Assembly: GCA_003576685.1 (NCBI GenBank)
Contig: QOZR01000006.1
Span: 245,202 to 309,201, forward strand
Reading direction: 5' to 3'
From: Virgifigura deserti
Lineage (GTDB): Bacteria > Pseudomonadota > Alphaproteobacteria > Dongiales > Dongiaceae
Length of the DNA: 64,000 nucleotides
Shown here in pieces: positions 36,616 to 46,174 of the stretch; position 1 is the stretch's first letter; the number at the start of each line of letters is the position of its first letter. A model generated the notes under the pieces. The model was not told where the DNA came from, did no database searches, and was given only the letters and a program-made list of their open reading frames with translations. The translations under genes and the position numbers were made by a program.

Positions 36616-37239
36616 TCAGACGATGTCCTCGAGCGTTCGCCGCAGCCGCCCGAGCGCAAGCCGCAGCCGCGACTTCACCGTGCCGAGCGGGAGCCGGGTC
36701 TTCGCCGCGATCATGCTGTGGGTCTCATCGTCGAAATACGCCATCTTGATCAGTTCGGCCTGCTCGGCCGGCAATTGCTCCAGGGCGCGCCGCATGCGGC
36801 GCTCGGTTTCGGCGCCCGCCACGCGCGCCTCCGCCGATACGGGCGGATCACCGGACAAAGCCGGGTCGGCCGGGTCCGGCGTCGGCCGTTTCTCGCGGCG
36901 GAGCGCGTCGATGCGCTTGTTTCGGGCGATCGTGAAGATCCAGGTTCCGACACTGGCCTGCCTCGGGTCGAAACTGTCGGCCCGCCGCCACACCATGATC
37001 ATCGCTTCCTGCATCAGCTCCTCTGCCAGCGCCGCGTCGACTCCCAGGCGCATCAGATAGGATTTGACGCGGGGGGCGAAAAACCGGAACAGCTCCGCGA
37101 ATGCGGTGCGGTCGCGGGTCAGGGCCACCGCTCGCAGGAGGTCGTCAAACCTCGATCCGGCGGGGGGCACCCCGGACTCACGCTCGGAATCACGGTTGCG
37201 CTCCATGGCCTTATCTAAGGCCATGGCCGCTCCGGCCAC
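36616..37239 (-). CDS. rpoE: RpoE-type ECF sigma factor (ECF11-like)
   Basis: 207-residue ECF sigma factor. Region 2 contains L-M-Q-E-A-M-I-M-V-W-R-R-A-D-S-F-D-P-R-Q-A-S-V-G-T-W-I-F-T-I in two consecutive blocks, and region 4 contains L-P-L-G-T-V-K-S-R-L-R-L-A-L. The gene is directly followed by its ChrR-type anti-sigma. An internal ATG at 37203 may be the real start. Upstream is a promoter of the form it should itself recognise, implying autoregulation. Confidence 0.92.
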   Translation of the reverse strand: MAGAAMALDKAMERNRDSERESGVPPAGSRFDDLLRAVALTRDRTAFAELFRFFAPRVKSYLMRLGVDAALAEELMQEAMIMVWRRADSFDPRQASVGTWIFTIARNKRIDALRREKRPTPDPADPALSGDPPVSAEARVAGAETERRMRRALEQLPAEQAELIKMAYFDDETHSMIAAKTRLPLGTVKSRLRLALGRLRRTLEDIV

Positions 37240-37347
37240 AAGCCGGACCGCGCCATCCTGGTCGCCCCTCGGTCGCCCCCTCGGTCGCTACCGGCCCTTT
37301 CAGGAACCAAGGCTCTTGCAACGGGACGGCCTGTTCCATTAAAGCCT

Positions 37348-37375
37348 GTTACGCGGCCGGGGCGATCTCGGATCA
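37348..37375 (-). promoter_or_regulatory. Candidate ECF11/RpoE promoter of rpoE-chrR
   Basis: On the minus strand TGATCC (37375-37370) is followed after 16 bases by CGTAAC (37353-37348). This matches the RpoE consensus known from Rhodobacter sphaeroides (TGATCC -35, CGTA-like -10). It points at rpoE, leaving a leader of about 100-140 bases. Confidence 0.55.
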
Positions 37376-37528
37376 CCCGGATCGGATGACTTGGCGGGGG
37401 TCCCTGGGCGGGGACCCTTGGGCGGAAACTTTGGCGCATATCGCAGAATGTCGACCGTTCGGCGCGAAACGCCTCATCGGCTGCTCGGCAAACTGCAGCG
37501 GTTCTCACAACACGGTAGTTTGGCTCGC

Positions 37529-38047
37529 ATGAAACTCTCGCCTCTGATCCTTTCCTTTGCGCTCTGTCTCGGCGTAGTGGGACCGGCCTTCGGCGCTCCA
37601 CAGCCCAAGTCGATCGGGCAGTTCGACGATTGGGCGGCGGTGACCTTCGAGGAGGAAGGCAATCTGGTTTGCTACATCACCAGCGAACCGCTCGACATGA
37701 AGGGCGACTACACGCAGCGCGGTCGCGTCTATGCGCTGGTGACGCACCGCCCGGCCAACCAGTCGCTCAATGTCGTCACCTTCATCGCCGGTTACACCTA
37801 CGACGATGGCAGCGAGGTGACCGCTGAGATCGACGATCAGGAATTCACGCTCTTCACCCAGGATGACGGCGCCTGGGCGGTGGACGGTGACACCGACAAA
37901 AAGCTGGTCGACGCGATGAGAAAAGGTCGGGAGATGGTGGTTCAGGGTGTGTCCTCACGCGGGACCGAGACGACGGACACCTACTCGCTGATGGGCTTCT
38001 CGAAGGCGTATGGCGCGATCAACGAGGCTTGCGACGTCGCGTCGTGA
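37529..38047 (+). CDS. IalB-like secreted protein
   Basis: 172-residue exported protein. A signal peptide (M-K-L-S-P-L-I-L-S-F-A-L...A-F-G-A) is followed by a domain resembling invasion-associated locus B proteins, with F-D-D-W and a conserved V-C-Y-I-T-S-E-P segment. Function is poorly known; family members are periplasmic or extracellular. The frame is open further upstream, but ATG 37529 starts the signal peptide. Confidence 0.7.
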   Translation: MKLSPLILSFALCLGVVGPAFGAPQPKSIGQFDDWAAVTFEEEGNLVCYITSEPLDMKGDYTQRGRVYALVTHRPANQSLNVVTFIAGYTYDDGSEVTAEIDDQEFTLFTQDDGAWAVDGDTDKKLVDAMRKGREMVVQGVSSRGTETTDTYSLMGFSKAYGAINEACDVAS

Positions 38048-38084
38048 TCGCCATCTGGAGCCGGTCAAGCCGGAAGAATCGGGA

Positions 38085-38108
38085 ATGAGCAGCCCCCAAT
38101 GAGCAGCC
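38085..38108 (+). repeat. Duplicated start context before rlmN
   Basis: AATGAGCAGCC occurs at 38084-38094 and again at 38098-38108, a 14-base offset. The first ATG (38085) opens a five-codon frame (M-S-S-P-Q) whose stop TGA overlaps the rlmN ATG at 38099 as ATGA. Confidence 0.5.
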
Positions 38109-39235
38109 TTGGGCACGCACAACAGTTTGAACCAGGAGCCGCGACGGCGGACCGCCGCCTCAATTTGGTGGGCCTCAGCCGGGACGAGCTGACGGCGGAG
38201 CTTGCGTCGATCGGCGCTCCGCCGTTCCGCGCGCGCCAGCTCTGGCATTGGATTTACCATCGCGGCGTCACCGATTTCGCCGCCATGAGCTCGCTGGCGA
38301 AGGATTTTCGCGCCCGTCTCGCCGAGCGCTATGTCATTCAGCGCCCGGCCGTCAACCGGGCGCTGCAGTCGGTGGACGGCACCCGCAAATGGCTGCTGGC
38401 GTTCCCGGACGGGCAGGAGGTCGAGGCGGTCCATATCCCGGAGTCGGATCGCGGCACCCTTTGCGTCTCGTCTCAGGTCGGCTGCACGCTGACCTGCCGG
38501 TTCTGCCATACCGGCACCCAGCGGCTCGTGCGCAACCTGTCCGCCGCCGAGATCGTCGGCCAGGTGATGCTGGCGCGGGACGCGCTCGGCGAATGGCCCT
38601 CGCCCCAGGACGGCCGGCTGCTGTCCAACATCGTGATGATGGGCATGGGCGAGCCGCTTTATAACTACGACAACGTCGCCAAGGCGCTCAAGATCGTCAT
38701 GGATGGCGAGGGCATCTCCATCTCGAAGCGGCGGATCACGCTCTCGACTGCGGGCGTGGTGCCGATGATCCGGCGCTGTGGCGCGGAGCTGAACGTGAAT
38801 CTCGCGATATCGCTCCACGCCGTGACAGACGAGATCCGCGACGAGATCGTGCCGATCAACCGCAAATATCCGATCGCGGAGCTGCTCGACGCCTGCCGCA
38901 GCTATCCCGGCCTGAACAACGCCCGGCGCATCACCTTCGAATATGTCATGCTGCGCGATGTGAACGATTCGCCGGCCGATGCGCGTGCGCTCGTGCGGCT
39001 GCTGAAGGGCATTCCCGCCAAGGTCAATCTGATCCCCTTCAATCCCTGGCCTGGCTCACCCTTCGAGTGCTCGACCGACGAGGTCATCGCCCAGTTCAGC
39101 CAGATCGTCTTCGATGCCGGCTATGCCTCGCCCGTGCGCACGCCGCGCGGCCAGGACATCATGGCGGCCTGCGGCCAGCTGAAGTCCGAGAGCGTTCGCC
39201 TGCGCGCGAGCCAGCGCGCCGCCGCCCACGGATAA
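38099..39235 (+). CDS. rlmN: Dual-specificity 23S rRNA A2503 / tRNA A37 C2-methyltransferase
   Basis: 378-residue radical-SAM enzyme methylating C2 of A2503 in 23S rRNA and A37 in some tRNAs. The cluster motif C-T-L-T-C-R-F-C is present, with the GEP-type loop G-M-G-E-P-L-Y-N-Y and the C-terminal methyl-transfer Cys in A-A-C-G-Q-L. Length and order are standard. Two tandem palindromes follow it. Confidence 0.96.
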   Translation: MSSLGHAQQFEPGAATADRRLNLVGLSRDELTAELASIGAPPFRARQLWHWIYHRGVTDFAAMSSLAKDFRARLAERYVIQRPAVNRALQSVDGTRKWLLAFPDGQEVEAVHIPESDRGTLCVSSQVGCTLTCRFCHTGTQRLVRNLSAAEIVGQVMLARDALGEWPSPQDGRLLSNIVMMGMGEPLYNYDNVAKALKIVMDGEGISISKRRITLSTAGVVPMIRRCGAELNVNLAISLHAVTDEIRDEIVPINRKYPIAELLDACRSYPGLNNARRITFEYVMLRDVNDSPADARALVRLLKGIPAKVNLIPFNPWPGSPFECSTDEVIAQFSQIVFDAGYASPVRTPRGQDIMAACGQLKSESVRLRASQRAAAHG

Positions 39236-39297
39236 CGGGAGAGGCGGGCCGCGCCGAGATCGAAGGCACGGGCGTTCGTTCTCCCGCAAGCGTCTCT

Positions 39298-39347
39298 AGA
39301 GCAAGATGACATGAGGTCGGCTCGACCTCATGTCTGAATCTTGCTCT
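39298..39347. repeat. Palindromic element 1 downstream of rlmN
   Basis: Nested inverted repeat. GACATGAGGTCG (39308-39319) pairs with 39323-39334, and the outer arms AGAGCAAGAT (39298-39307) / ATCTTGCTCT (39338-39347) pair across a TGA bulge. Its outer end resembles that of the adjacent element 2. May terminate rlmN transcription. Confidence 0.7.
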
Positions 39348-39359
39348 GGAATCCAAGGA

Positions 39360-39420
39360 TAGAGCGGGATGACGACAGGTGCGATCTTCAAGTGATCGTA
39401 CCTGTCGTCATCCCGCTCTA
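39360..39420. repeat. Palindromic element 2, overlapping the MFS gene stop
   Basis: A perfect 21-bp inverted repeat (39360-39380 with 39400-39420), starting TAGAGCGGGATGACGAC. Its inside also pairs (CGATC/GATCG), giving a hairpin of roughly 26-27 base pairs with a TTCAAGT loop. The right end contains the stop codon of the MFS gene. It shares the AGAGC--GATGAC end with element 1. Confidence 0.75.
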
Positions 39421-40722
39421 GGCGCTGCAGATCGCCCTGGTCGCTGTTGCAGGTGTCGCGCGCAAGGTCACCGCCCAGAAGGCGAGCGTCAGTGCGCCGA
39501 TACCGGCGCCGAGCAGGCAGACTCCGTTCCAGCCCGCATGGGCATAGACCATTGTCGAGGACGAGGAGCCAATGGCGCTGCCGATGGAGTAAAAAATCAT
39601 GTAAGCGGCGGTCAGGCGGCTCTGCGCCTCGGGCTTGACGCGGTAGATCATACCCTGATTGGTGACGTGCACCGCCTGCAATCCGAAATCGATGACGAGA
39701 ACCCCGACAATCAGCCAGAAAATCGATTGCGGCAACAGCGAAATCGGCAACCAGGCGAAAAGCATGAGCGCGAGCGCGACGCCGGTGGTGCGTTGGCCCA
39801 ATCCCCGGTCGACCCATCGCCCCGCCCTTGCGGCGCCGAGCGCGCCCGCAGCGCCTGCAAGACCGAAGAGGCCGATCGCGGTGTGCGACAGTGAAAACGG
39901 CGGTGCGCTCAGCGGCAATACCAGCGGTGTCAGAAGCGTTGTTATGTTGGCGAATATCAGCATGGCAATCACCGCCCGGATGCGAAGCACCGGTTCTTCT
40001 GCGAAGAGGGTGGCGAGCGAGCCGATCAGGCGCGGATAGGAAATCCGCTCTTCTCGATTCTCTTGTGGCGGCAGAACCTTATGGAGAAGCGCGGCGATGA
40101 TGATCGTCAGGCCGGCTGAGACGAGGTAGACCGTGCGCCAGCCCGAAAGGTCGGCGAGCATCCCGGAGACGGTGCGAGCAAGCAGGATGCCGAGGACGAT
40201 GCCACTCGTCACCACACCGACGACCTGCCCCCGCTCGGCTGGCCGCGCCAGGCTTGCGGCATAAGCGACAAAGGTCTGCGTCACGACCGCGAACAAGCCC
40301 ATCGCGGCCATCGACGCCAGCAGCATCACTCCGGTCGACGAGAAGCCGACCGCGATAAGCGCAAGAACCGAGAGAAGCGACTGTATGACCACGAGCTTGC
40401 GCCGATCGGCGAGGTCGCCAATCGGTACCAGCAGGATCAGCCCCAGCCCATAGCCCACCTGCGTCACCGCGACGATCAGGCCCACCGTCGCTCGCGGAAG
40501 GCGGAGATCGTCCGCCATCAGATCGAGCAGCGGATGGGCAAAATAGGCATTGGCGACGGCGAGCCCGCTCGCCACCGCGAAGAGCAGGGTAATCGGGCGA
40601 GAGAGCCGCGACGCGACTCCTTCGCCGTCACCATCGGCAACCCGATCCTCCCCCTGGCCCTCTTGGGAGCACGCGCCGGTGCCGGTGGTGCCGATGGAAG
40701 CCGTTTCGCATCCCGATTGCAT
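39418..40722 (-). CDS. MFS transporter, drug or metabolite exporter
   Basis: 434-residue membrane protein with 12 predicted spans in two six-span halves. The inter-spans 2-3 signature reads G-D-L-A-D-R-R-K-L (GxLaDrxGrk type), followed in the second half by G-R-W-V-D-R-G-L-G. ATG 40722 is preferred, with GGGGG 6 bases upstream; ATG 40737 is an alternative without a site. It is divergent from the HxlR regulator, with operator-like palindromes between. Confidence 0.88.
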   Translation of the reverse strand: MQSGCETASIGTTGTGACSQEGQGEDRVADGDGEGVASRLSRPITLLFAVASGLAVANAYFAHPLLDLMADDLRLPRATVGLIVAVTQVGYGLGLILLVPIGDLADRRKLVVIQSLLSVLALIAVGFSSTGVMLLASMAAMGLFAVVTQTFVAYAASLARPAERGQVVGVVTSGIVLGILLARTVSGMLADLSGWRTVYLVSAGLTIIIAALLHKVLPPQENREERISYPRLIGSLATLFAEEPVLRIRAVIAMLIFANITTLLTPLVLPLSAPPFSLSHTAIGLFGLAGAAGALGAARAGRWVDRGLGQRTTGVALALMLFAWLPISLLPQSIFWLIVGVLVIDFGLQAVHVTNQGMIYRVKPEAQSRLTAAYMIFYSIGSAIGSSSSTMVYAHAGWNGVCLLGAGIGALTLAFWAVTLRATPATATRAICSA

Positions 40723-40742
40723 GGCAAACCCCCGCATTGAAT

Positions 40743-40761
40743 TGGTTTCATTATGAAACCA
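40743..40761. promoter_or_regulatory. Operator-like palindrome 1
   Basis: TGGTTTCATTATGAAACCA: 9-bp arms around a central T, in the divergent MFS/HxlR intergenic region. A second near-copy lies at 40781-40797. Confidence 0.65.
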
Positions 40762-40780
40762 TTTGATCGGTAGCAGATCG

Positions 40781-40797
40781 GGTTTTATAATGCAACC
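40781..40797. promoter_or_regulatory. Operator-like palindrome 2
   Basis: GGTTTTATAATGCAACC; on the opposite strand it matches palindrome 1 with two mismatches. The pair, about 37 bases centre to centre, fits binding of the adjacent HxlR dimer controlling both genes. Confidence 0.6.
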
Positions 40798-40839
40798 AAA
40801 ATTACATCGCGATCCGTTCCAGAGGGTGTGAAGGGACTC

Positions 40840-41298
40840 ATGGTCAAGCGAAGAAGCCTCAAAGGGGATTACTGCCCGAGCGCCAGATCGCTGGACGTAA
40901 TCGGCGACTGGTGGTCGCTGTTGATCGTCCGCGATGCGTTCGACGGGTTGACGCGGTTCAGCGAGTTCCAGAAGAGCCTCGGCATAGCCAAAAACATTCT
41001 TTCCGAGCGGTTACGTACGCTGATCGCGCGCGGCATTCTGAAGGCTGTCCCGGCCGCCAACGGCGGTGCGCATCAGGAGTATCACCTGACCGAAAAGGGG
41101 CGCGATCTCTTCCCCGTGATGGTGGCCCTCAGGCAATGGGGCGAGCAGTATCTGTTCGAGCCGGGCGAGAAGCATTCGAGGCTGGTCGACCGCGATACCG
41201 GCCAGGCGGTACGGCTCGATGTCCGCACAGAGGATGGACGGCTTATCGGACCGGACCGAGCCGTCATCCTGAAAGTGGCCGACCCGGAACAGCCTTGA
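40840..41298 (+). CDS. HxlR-family winged-helix transcriptional regulator
   Basis: 152-residue regulator. The HxlR core contains C-P-S-A-R-S-L-D-V-I-G-D-W-W-S-L-L-I-V-R-D, then F-S-E-F-Q-K-S-L-G-I-A-K-N-I-L and Y-H-L-T-E-K-G, with a C-terminal extension carrying a possible sensing region. Cys 12-14 near the N-terminus is the usual redox/electrophile position in the family. It is divergent from the MFS exporter it probably represses. ATG 40840 is preferred; GTG 40828 is an alternative. Confidence 0.88.
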   Translation: MVKRRSLKGDYCPSARSLDVIGDWWSLLIVRDAFDGLTRFSEFQKSLGIAKNILSERLRTLIARGILKAVPAANGGAHQEYHLTEKGRDLFPVMVALRQWGEQYLFEPGEKHSRLVDRDTGQAVRLDVRTEDGRLIGPDRAVILKVADPEQP

Positions 41299-41508
41299 TC
41301 GAGGCCCGCGGAAGAATGGCGAGCGGCCACCGTTGCTTGGGGACCGGATATTCCCGATGACAGCCATCCTTGCGCGGCACTGATCGACAGTTTCCCGCGA
41401 GCAAGTGCAGCACGTTCCGGCCTAATCCACGCCGCGAACGGTTTCTGGGAATGGTTTCTGGGCCGAGGAGCCTTGGTTCGATCCGGCGACCTATCTACGT
41501 GATGTTCG

Positions 41509-42183
41509 ATGAATGGCGGCACGCGGACGCGTCGGGATCGGGGCCGAGGGGTGCGCCGATGGGCGCGCCTCGTCGCGCCGGTCTTGGTGCTCGCGGCGGC
41601 CGGTGCGTTCGCGCGCGAGGCGGACGTCTCCGGCTGGGGCGAGACGCGCTGGGGCATGACCAATGCCGATCTCGACGCGCAGTTCGGGGAGCGCCTGAGG
41701 ACCATCGATCCGCCGCTGGTCTATCACGAGGCAACGGTCGGCCGGTCCCTGCCCGAGACCGAGGTTGGCGGGTTTTCCTACCGGGCGCTGTTCCAGATGG
41801 ACGCGCAAGGCCAACTCCAGCAGGTTCTGCTCGAACGACGCAACGCCCAAGCCACCCCTGCGGCCTTCCAGGCCGCGGTGGATGAGCTCCGCAACCGGCA
41901 TGGCCAGCCTGACCGTGTCTGCGATACGCCACGGACCGGCGCGGAGAGCTCGCCAATCGAGCGGGAACGGCTGTGGGTCCTGCCGACCACGACGATCCAT
42001 CTCTCCTTCCTCGATTACCGCGGCGGCATCCTTTATCGCGACCCGCAGCAGGACATCGATCCCCTCGTTTCGGAACTGGAGTCGCGGCTCTATGCCCGCC
42101 GCAGCCTGCCGCGCCGGCTGCTGATCCGCTATCACCCGACCGACCGCGCTGATCTCATGGGCGAGGGCTGCGTCGCACCCTGA
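41509..42183 (+). CDS. Putative secreted protein of unknown function
   Basis: 224-residue protein with a very basic N-terminus and a hydrophobic segment ending A-A-G-A-F-A-R, then a mature domain with W-G-E-T-R-W-G-M-T and a Cys pair (about residues 142 and 221). No family was recognised. The basic N-terminus is long; GTG 41551 is an alternative start. No strong ribosome site is visible. Confidence 0.6.
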   Translation: MNGGTRTRRDRGRGVRRWARLVAPVLVLAAAGAFAREADVSGWGETRWGMTNADLDAQFGERLRTIDPPLVYHEATVGRSLPETEVGGFSYRALFQMDAQGQLQQVLLERRNAQATPAAFQAAVDELRNRHGQPDRVCDTPRTGAESSPIERERLWVLPTTTIHLSFLDYRGGILYRDPQQDIDPLVSELESRLYARRSLPRRLLIRYHPTDRADLMGEGCVAP

Positions 42184-42285
42184 GCCGCCGAGAGTGTCGC
42201 AGGGCTACGGACTTGCGGCGAAAGGGCGTTTGCCTATACTCCGCGCCGGTTTCATCCGCTTCTTCTTCACGTGAAAGGGCCTGTC

Positions 42286-43497
42286 ATGTCTCGCGGCGTC
42301 AACAAGGTCGTGCTCGCCTATTCCGGCGGCCTCGACACATCGGTCATCCTGAAATGGCTGCAGGAGACCTATGGCTGCGAGGTCGTGACCTTCACCGCCG
42401 ATCTCGGCCAGGGCGGGGAGCTGGAGCCGGCGCGGCGGAAGGCCGAGATGCTCGGCATCAAGGAAATCTATGTCGAGGATCTGCGCGAAACCTTCGTCCG
42501 CGACTACGTCTTTCCGATGTTCCGCGCCAACGCCCTTTATGAAGGTGTCTATCTGCTCGGCACCTCGATCGCCCGGCCGCTGATCGCCAAGCGCCAGATC
42601 GAGATTGCAGCCGAGACCGGCGCCGACGCGGTCTCGCACGGCGCCACCGGCAAGGGTAACGATCAAGTCCGCTTCGAGCTCGGCTATTACGCGCTCAACC
42701 CCGACATCAAGGTGATCGCTCCCTGGCGCGAATGGGACCTCAATTCGCGCAGCAAGCTGATCGACTTCGCCGAGAAGCACCAGATTCCGATCGCCAAGGA
42801 CAAGCGTGGCGAGGCGCCGTTCTCGGTCGACGCGAACCTGCTGCACATCTCGGCCGAGGGGAAGGCGCTCGAGGACCCCTGGGTCGAGCCGGAGGAGCAT
42901 GTCTACAGCCGCAGCGTCGCGCCCGAGGCGGCGCCCGACCGCCCGACCTATGTTGAGATCGAGTTCGCGCGCGGCGATGCCGTCGCGATCGACGGCGAGC
43001 GGCTCTCGCCGGCGGCGCTGCTCACCCGGTTGAACAGCCTCGGCGGCGAGAACGGCATCGGCCGGCTCGACCTTGTCGAGAACCGCTTCGTCGGCATGAA
43101 GTCGCGCGGCGTCTATGAGACGCCCGGCGGCACGATCCTCCACGCCGCCCACCGTGCGATCGAGAGCCTGACGCTCGACCGCGGCGCCAGCCACCTGAAG
43201 GACGAGCTGATGCCGCGCTATGCCGAGCTGGTCTATAACGGCTTCTGGTTCTCGCCGGAGCGCGAGATGCTGCAGGCCCTGATCGACAAGAGCCAGGAGC
43301 ATGTCGCCGGCACGGTGCGGCTCAAGCTCTATAAGGGTTCGGTCGCCGTCGTCGGCCGCAAATCGCCGAACTCGCTCTACAGCCTCGCCCACGTCACCTT
43401 CGAGGAGGACCAGGTCTACGACCAGCGCGACGCCGAAGGCTTCATCAAGCTGAACGCGCTGCGCCTACGGCTCCTGAAGCGGGGGCGGCAATCCTAA
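42286..43497 (+). CDS. argG: Argininosuccinate synthase
   Basis: 403-residue cytoplasmic enzyme joining citrulline and aspartate with ATP in arginine synthesis. The N-terminal PP-loop is [10 protein letters not shown], followed by [12 protein letters not shown] and [17 protein letters not shown] upstream supports ATG 42286. The 3' end overlaps the convergent FadL-like gene by 4 bases. Confidence 0.97.
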   Translation: MSRGVNKVVLAYSGGLDTSVILKWLQETYGCEVVTFTADLGQGGELEPARRKAEMLGIKEIYVEDLRETFVRDYVFPMFRANALYEGVYLLGTSIARPLIAKRQIEIAAETGADAVSHGATGKGNDQVRFELGYYALNPDIKVIAPWREWDLNSRSKLIDFAEKHQIPIAKDKRGEAPFSVDANLLHISAEGKALEDPWVEPEEHVYSRSVAPEAAPDRPTYVEIEFARGDAVAIDGERLSPAALLTRLNSLGGENGIGRLDLVENRFVGMKSRGVYETPGGTILHAAHRAIESLTLDRGASHLKDELMPRYAELVYNGFWFSPEREMLQALIDKSQEHVAGTVRLKLYKGSVAVVGRKSPNSLYSLAHVTFEEDQVYDQRDAEGFIKLNALRLRLLKRGRQS

Positions 43498-44828
43498 AAC
43501 TTGACCGAAACCTGCAGCGCGAAAAGGTCGGCATCGAGGTCGTAGTCGCCGACGAGCCGGCCGGCGTTCGGGTTGGTGATGTCGACGGACACGTCCTCCG
43601 AGAAGCTGTGCATGTAGCCGGCATCGACGGTGATGCGGTCGGAAACGCGATAGCCTGCGCCGACCGCGACCAGGACGCGGTCGCCGACGACGAGCCGCGG
43701 CCGCTGGAATTCGTCCGGGATCGGCGTCTCGTCATAGGCGATGCCGGCGCGGAAGACCCAGTCCTCCGTCGGCGCGAAGCGCGCGCCCGCCGAGACCCGG
43801 AACGAGTCGTTCCATTCCTGGGGCTCGACGATGGCCGGCTGGAGCGGATTGTCGAACTGAACGGCCAACTGCTCGAACCGGCTCCAGCGGGTCCAGGTCA
43901 CGTCCGCGAGGAGCGCCCATCTTGGGGTGACGTCGTAATAGGCGCTGAGCGAAACCGACTCGGGCAAGGTGACCTCCGTGCGCCCGCCGGTATCGTTGAA
44001 GAGGCCGGCTGCCTGCAGCGGACTCGCCGCCGCGGGAACGTCGAAATCGGCGTCCACCTCGACGTCGTGATGGACCCGCGACCGATAGGCGAGGCCGACT
44101 CGAAGACGGTCGGACGGCTGGTAGAGCAGCCCCAGATTGTACCCCACCGCCCAATTGTCGCCGGTCAGCTCCGCGCGACCGTCCACGGCCTGGGGAAAGC
44201 CGAGCAGCGAGCCGAAATCGACGGCGTTGGTGAGTTCCGCATCGAGATACTGGAAATTTACCCCGCCGCCGAGCGAGAGGGTCTCGCTGAGGCGGACCGC
44301 AAGCGCGGGATTGACGTTGATCGTCTTCAGGTCGGACTCGATCGTGTGGTATCGACCGATCCAGTCCGGATCATAGTCGGACCCGAGGCCGAAGGGCACC
44401 GTCACCGCGAGGCCGAGCTTCAGCCCGTCGAGAGGACTCGTCGACAGATAGAAGGTCGGAATGAAGCTCTCCGTACCGGCGTCGCCGCCGTTCCCACCGG
44501 CAAGCGGCGCTCCGCCGAGGCTGGAGCCTTCATTCTCGAATTTGGCCGACGGCGCGATATAGACGCCGGAGAGCACGCCCTGCGTGTCGGGCAGGCGAAT
44601 CATTCCGGCCGGGTTGTGATGGACCGTCGTCGCATCGGCCGCGATCGCTGCCTGTCCCGCCTGCGCCGTGCCCAAGGTTAGGGCGTTCTGGTCCTCGACT
44701 GCGAAGCCGCTTCCCCTCGCCGGCGCTGCAAGGCATAGGGGCACCAAGCCCAGACCCAGCATGGCCGCAAAACGTCTCGAGGCGGGCGATGACGCCCGAT
44801 AATCCGAATAGGTTTTGATATCCGACAC
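43494..44828 (-). CDS. FadL/OmpP1-family outer membrane transporter
   Basis: 444-residue outer-membrane beta-barrel for hydrophobic compounds such as long-chain fatty acids or aromatics. The signal peptide ends A-P-A-R-G before S-G-F-A-V-E-D-Q-N, the family N-terminus that plugs the barrel; N-P-A-G-M follows and the chain ends in V-S-V-K-F with the usual C-terminal Phe. GGGGAGG upstream favours GTG 44828; an upstream ATG at 44888 would add 20 residues. Confidence 0.88.
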   Translation of the reverse strand: MSDIKTYSDYRASSPASRRFAAMLGLGLVPLCLAAPARGSGFAVEDQNALTLGTAQAGQAAIAADATTVHHNPAGMIRLPDTQGVLSGVYIAPSAKFENEGSSLGGAPLAGGNGGDAGTESFIPTFYLSTSPLDGLKLGLAVTVPFGLGSDYDPDWIGRYHTIESDLKTINVNPALAVRLSETLSLGGGVNFQYLDAELTNAVDFGSLLGFPQAVDGRAELTGDNWAVGYNLGLLYQPSDRLRVGLAYRSRVHHDVEVDADFDVPAAASPLQAAGLFNDTGGRTEVTLPESVSLSAYYDVTPRWALLADVTWTRWSRFEQLAVQFDNPLQPAIVEPQEWNDSFRVSAGARFAPTEDWVFRAGIAYDETPIPDEFQRPRLVVGDRVLVAVGAGYRVSDRITVDAGYMHSFSEDVSVDITNPNAGRLVGDYDLDADLFALQVSVKF

Positions 44829-45105
44829 TGCTGAAAGACCTCCCCTTCGTCCGTTCGAGGGCGCCAGCCGGACACAAATCGACCCCATCTCGGCTTCCTT
44901 TCGGATGTAGCCGCTGGGCCGTCGTCCGTTCTCGCGATGGCCGTTCCTGGTAGGCTCTGTCAGCTTAGGTGCAGGGGCGGGTTCTGAGAAGTGTTTTTGT
45001 TAACCTTTATTAACCGAGAGGGGCGAGCTTGATCGGGGGTGGCCCGTACGATTGATTCTCGGCATGTGCCGGTCTTGAGCCGCGGTTTCTATTGAGGAGA
45101 TCAGG

Positions 45106-45441
45106 ATGTGGATCATGATAGCCGGCTCCTACACGGCCGGGGGCGCCGATGCGGCGCGCCGAGCCGCGAACCTGCGGGCGATGAACGAAGCGGCCGTGAC
45201 GCTCTTCCGCGCTGGGCATGTTCCGATCATCGGCGTCAATCTGGCGCTTCCCCTGATTGAAGCGGCGGATGGCAAAAGCTTCGATGAAATGATGATGCCG
45301 ATGTCGCTGGCGGTCGCGGAACGATGCGATGCCTGCTTGCGAATCAGTGGGCCATCGAAGGGCGCCGACGAGGAGGTTCAGCGATTTCGGAGCCGAAATC
45401 TGCCCATCTATTTCCGTCCGGAGGACGTGCCTTCGCCCTGA
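45106..45441 (+). CDS. DUF4406-like nucleoside deoxyribosyltransferase-fold protein
   Basis: 111-residue compact protein. M-I-A-G-S-Y-T at the start and A-D-E-E-V-Q-R-F near the end resemble small DUF4406 / nucleoside 2-deoxyribosyltransferase-like proteins. The Glu in D-E-E-V lies where the family nucleophile or substrate-contact acid is expected. Substrate unknown. Preceded by an AT-rich leader with GAGGAGAT close to ATG 45106. Confidence 0.7.
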   Translation: MWIMIAGSYTAGGADAARRAANLRAMNEAAVTLFRAGHVPIIGVNLALPLIEAADGKSFDEMMMPMSLAVAERCDACLRISGPSKGADEEVQRFRSRNLPIYFRPEDVPSP

Positions 45442-45457
45442 TCATTCCTCCCGGAAG

Positions 45458-46150
45458 CTACACCGGCAGGGCCGGTACGCCGATGACCACCGGATGCAGC
45501 GCCAGCAGGGCGGCATAGAGGCCGATCGCGGCTGCCAGGCGGGTCCAGCCCATCTCGGCGGGGTGAAACCGGGCGCGGCCGGCGAGGATGGCGGCGAAGG
45601 GGATGTTCGAGGTGACGGCCGCGAACCGGGCCCAGTCGGCCCCCCAGCTTCGGCGCTTCTTGCTGTCGATGACGACAGTTCCGGCCAGCGCCAGCACCGC
45701 CAGCGCGCCGAACAGGATCGCCGAGGCGGCATCGCCGTTGCTCGCCAGATGGACGAGCGCCCACAGGCCGATCGCCCACATCACCGGGTGCCGGGTGATC
45801 GCGAGAATGCCGGGCGCCGGCCGCTCGCCCGCGGCCTTCTCCTGCATCACGGCCGTTGGGTTCCGCTGCGAATAGCCACCGACGAGGAGCAGCAGGGCCA
45901 GCGGCATCACCAGGATGGCCAACCAGGCAGTTCCCTCCGGTGGTGACCAAAGCGGGACGACGGGCGCGTCCCCGTAACTCCAGATCAGCCAGATGAAGAG
46001 CACGAGGGCGAGGGCCGAATAGAGCCCCAGAAAGCCGCGTTCGCCCAGGGCTCCGGCCAGGCGCCCGCGAATTGGAGCGCTCGACAGCAGAAAATGGCTG
46101 CCGACGAGCAATAGAGCGGCGACGCTCAGCTCGACCAGACCACCGCCCAT
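45458..46150 (-). CDS. NnrU family membrane protein
   Basis: 230-residue inner-membrane protein with six or more spans and the NnrU signature I-T-R-H-P-V-M-W-A-I-G-L-W-A-L-V-H-L-x-x-N-G-D. NnrU proteins are linked to nitric oxide / denitrification in Rhodobacter, but the fold (isoprenylcysteine-methyltransferase-like) is widespread and no denitrification genes are nearby. Confidence 0.85.
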   Translation of the reverse strand: MGGGLVELSVAALLLVGSHFLLSSAPIRGRLAGALGERGFLGLYSALALVLFIWLIWSYGDAPVVPLWSPPEGTAWLAILVMPLALLLLVGGYSQRNPTAVMQEKAAGERPAPGILAITRHPVMWAIGLWALVHLASNGDAASAILFGALAVLALAGTVVIDSKKRRSWGADWARFAAVTSNIPFAAILAGRARFHPAEMGWTRLAAAIGLYAALLALHPVVIGVPALPV

Positions 46151-46174
46151 CGTCTTACCGCCGCCGGTCGCGCG

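Noticed and set aside
37262..37290. Short TCGCCCCTCGG tandem copies as a regulatory array upstream of rpoE
   Set aside because: Only two or three imperfect low-complexity copies; probably slippage.
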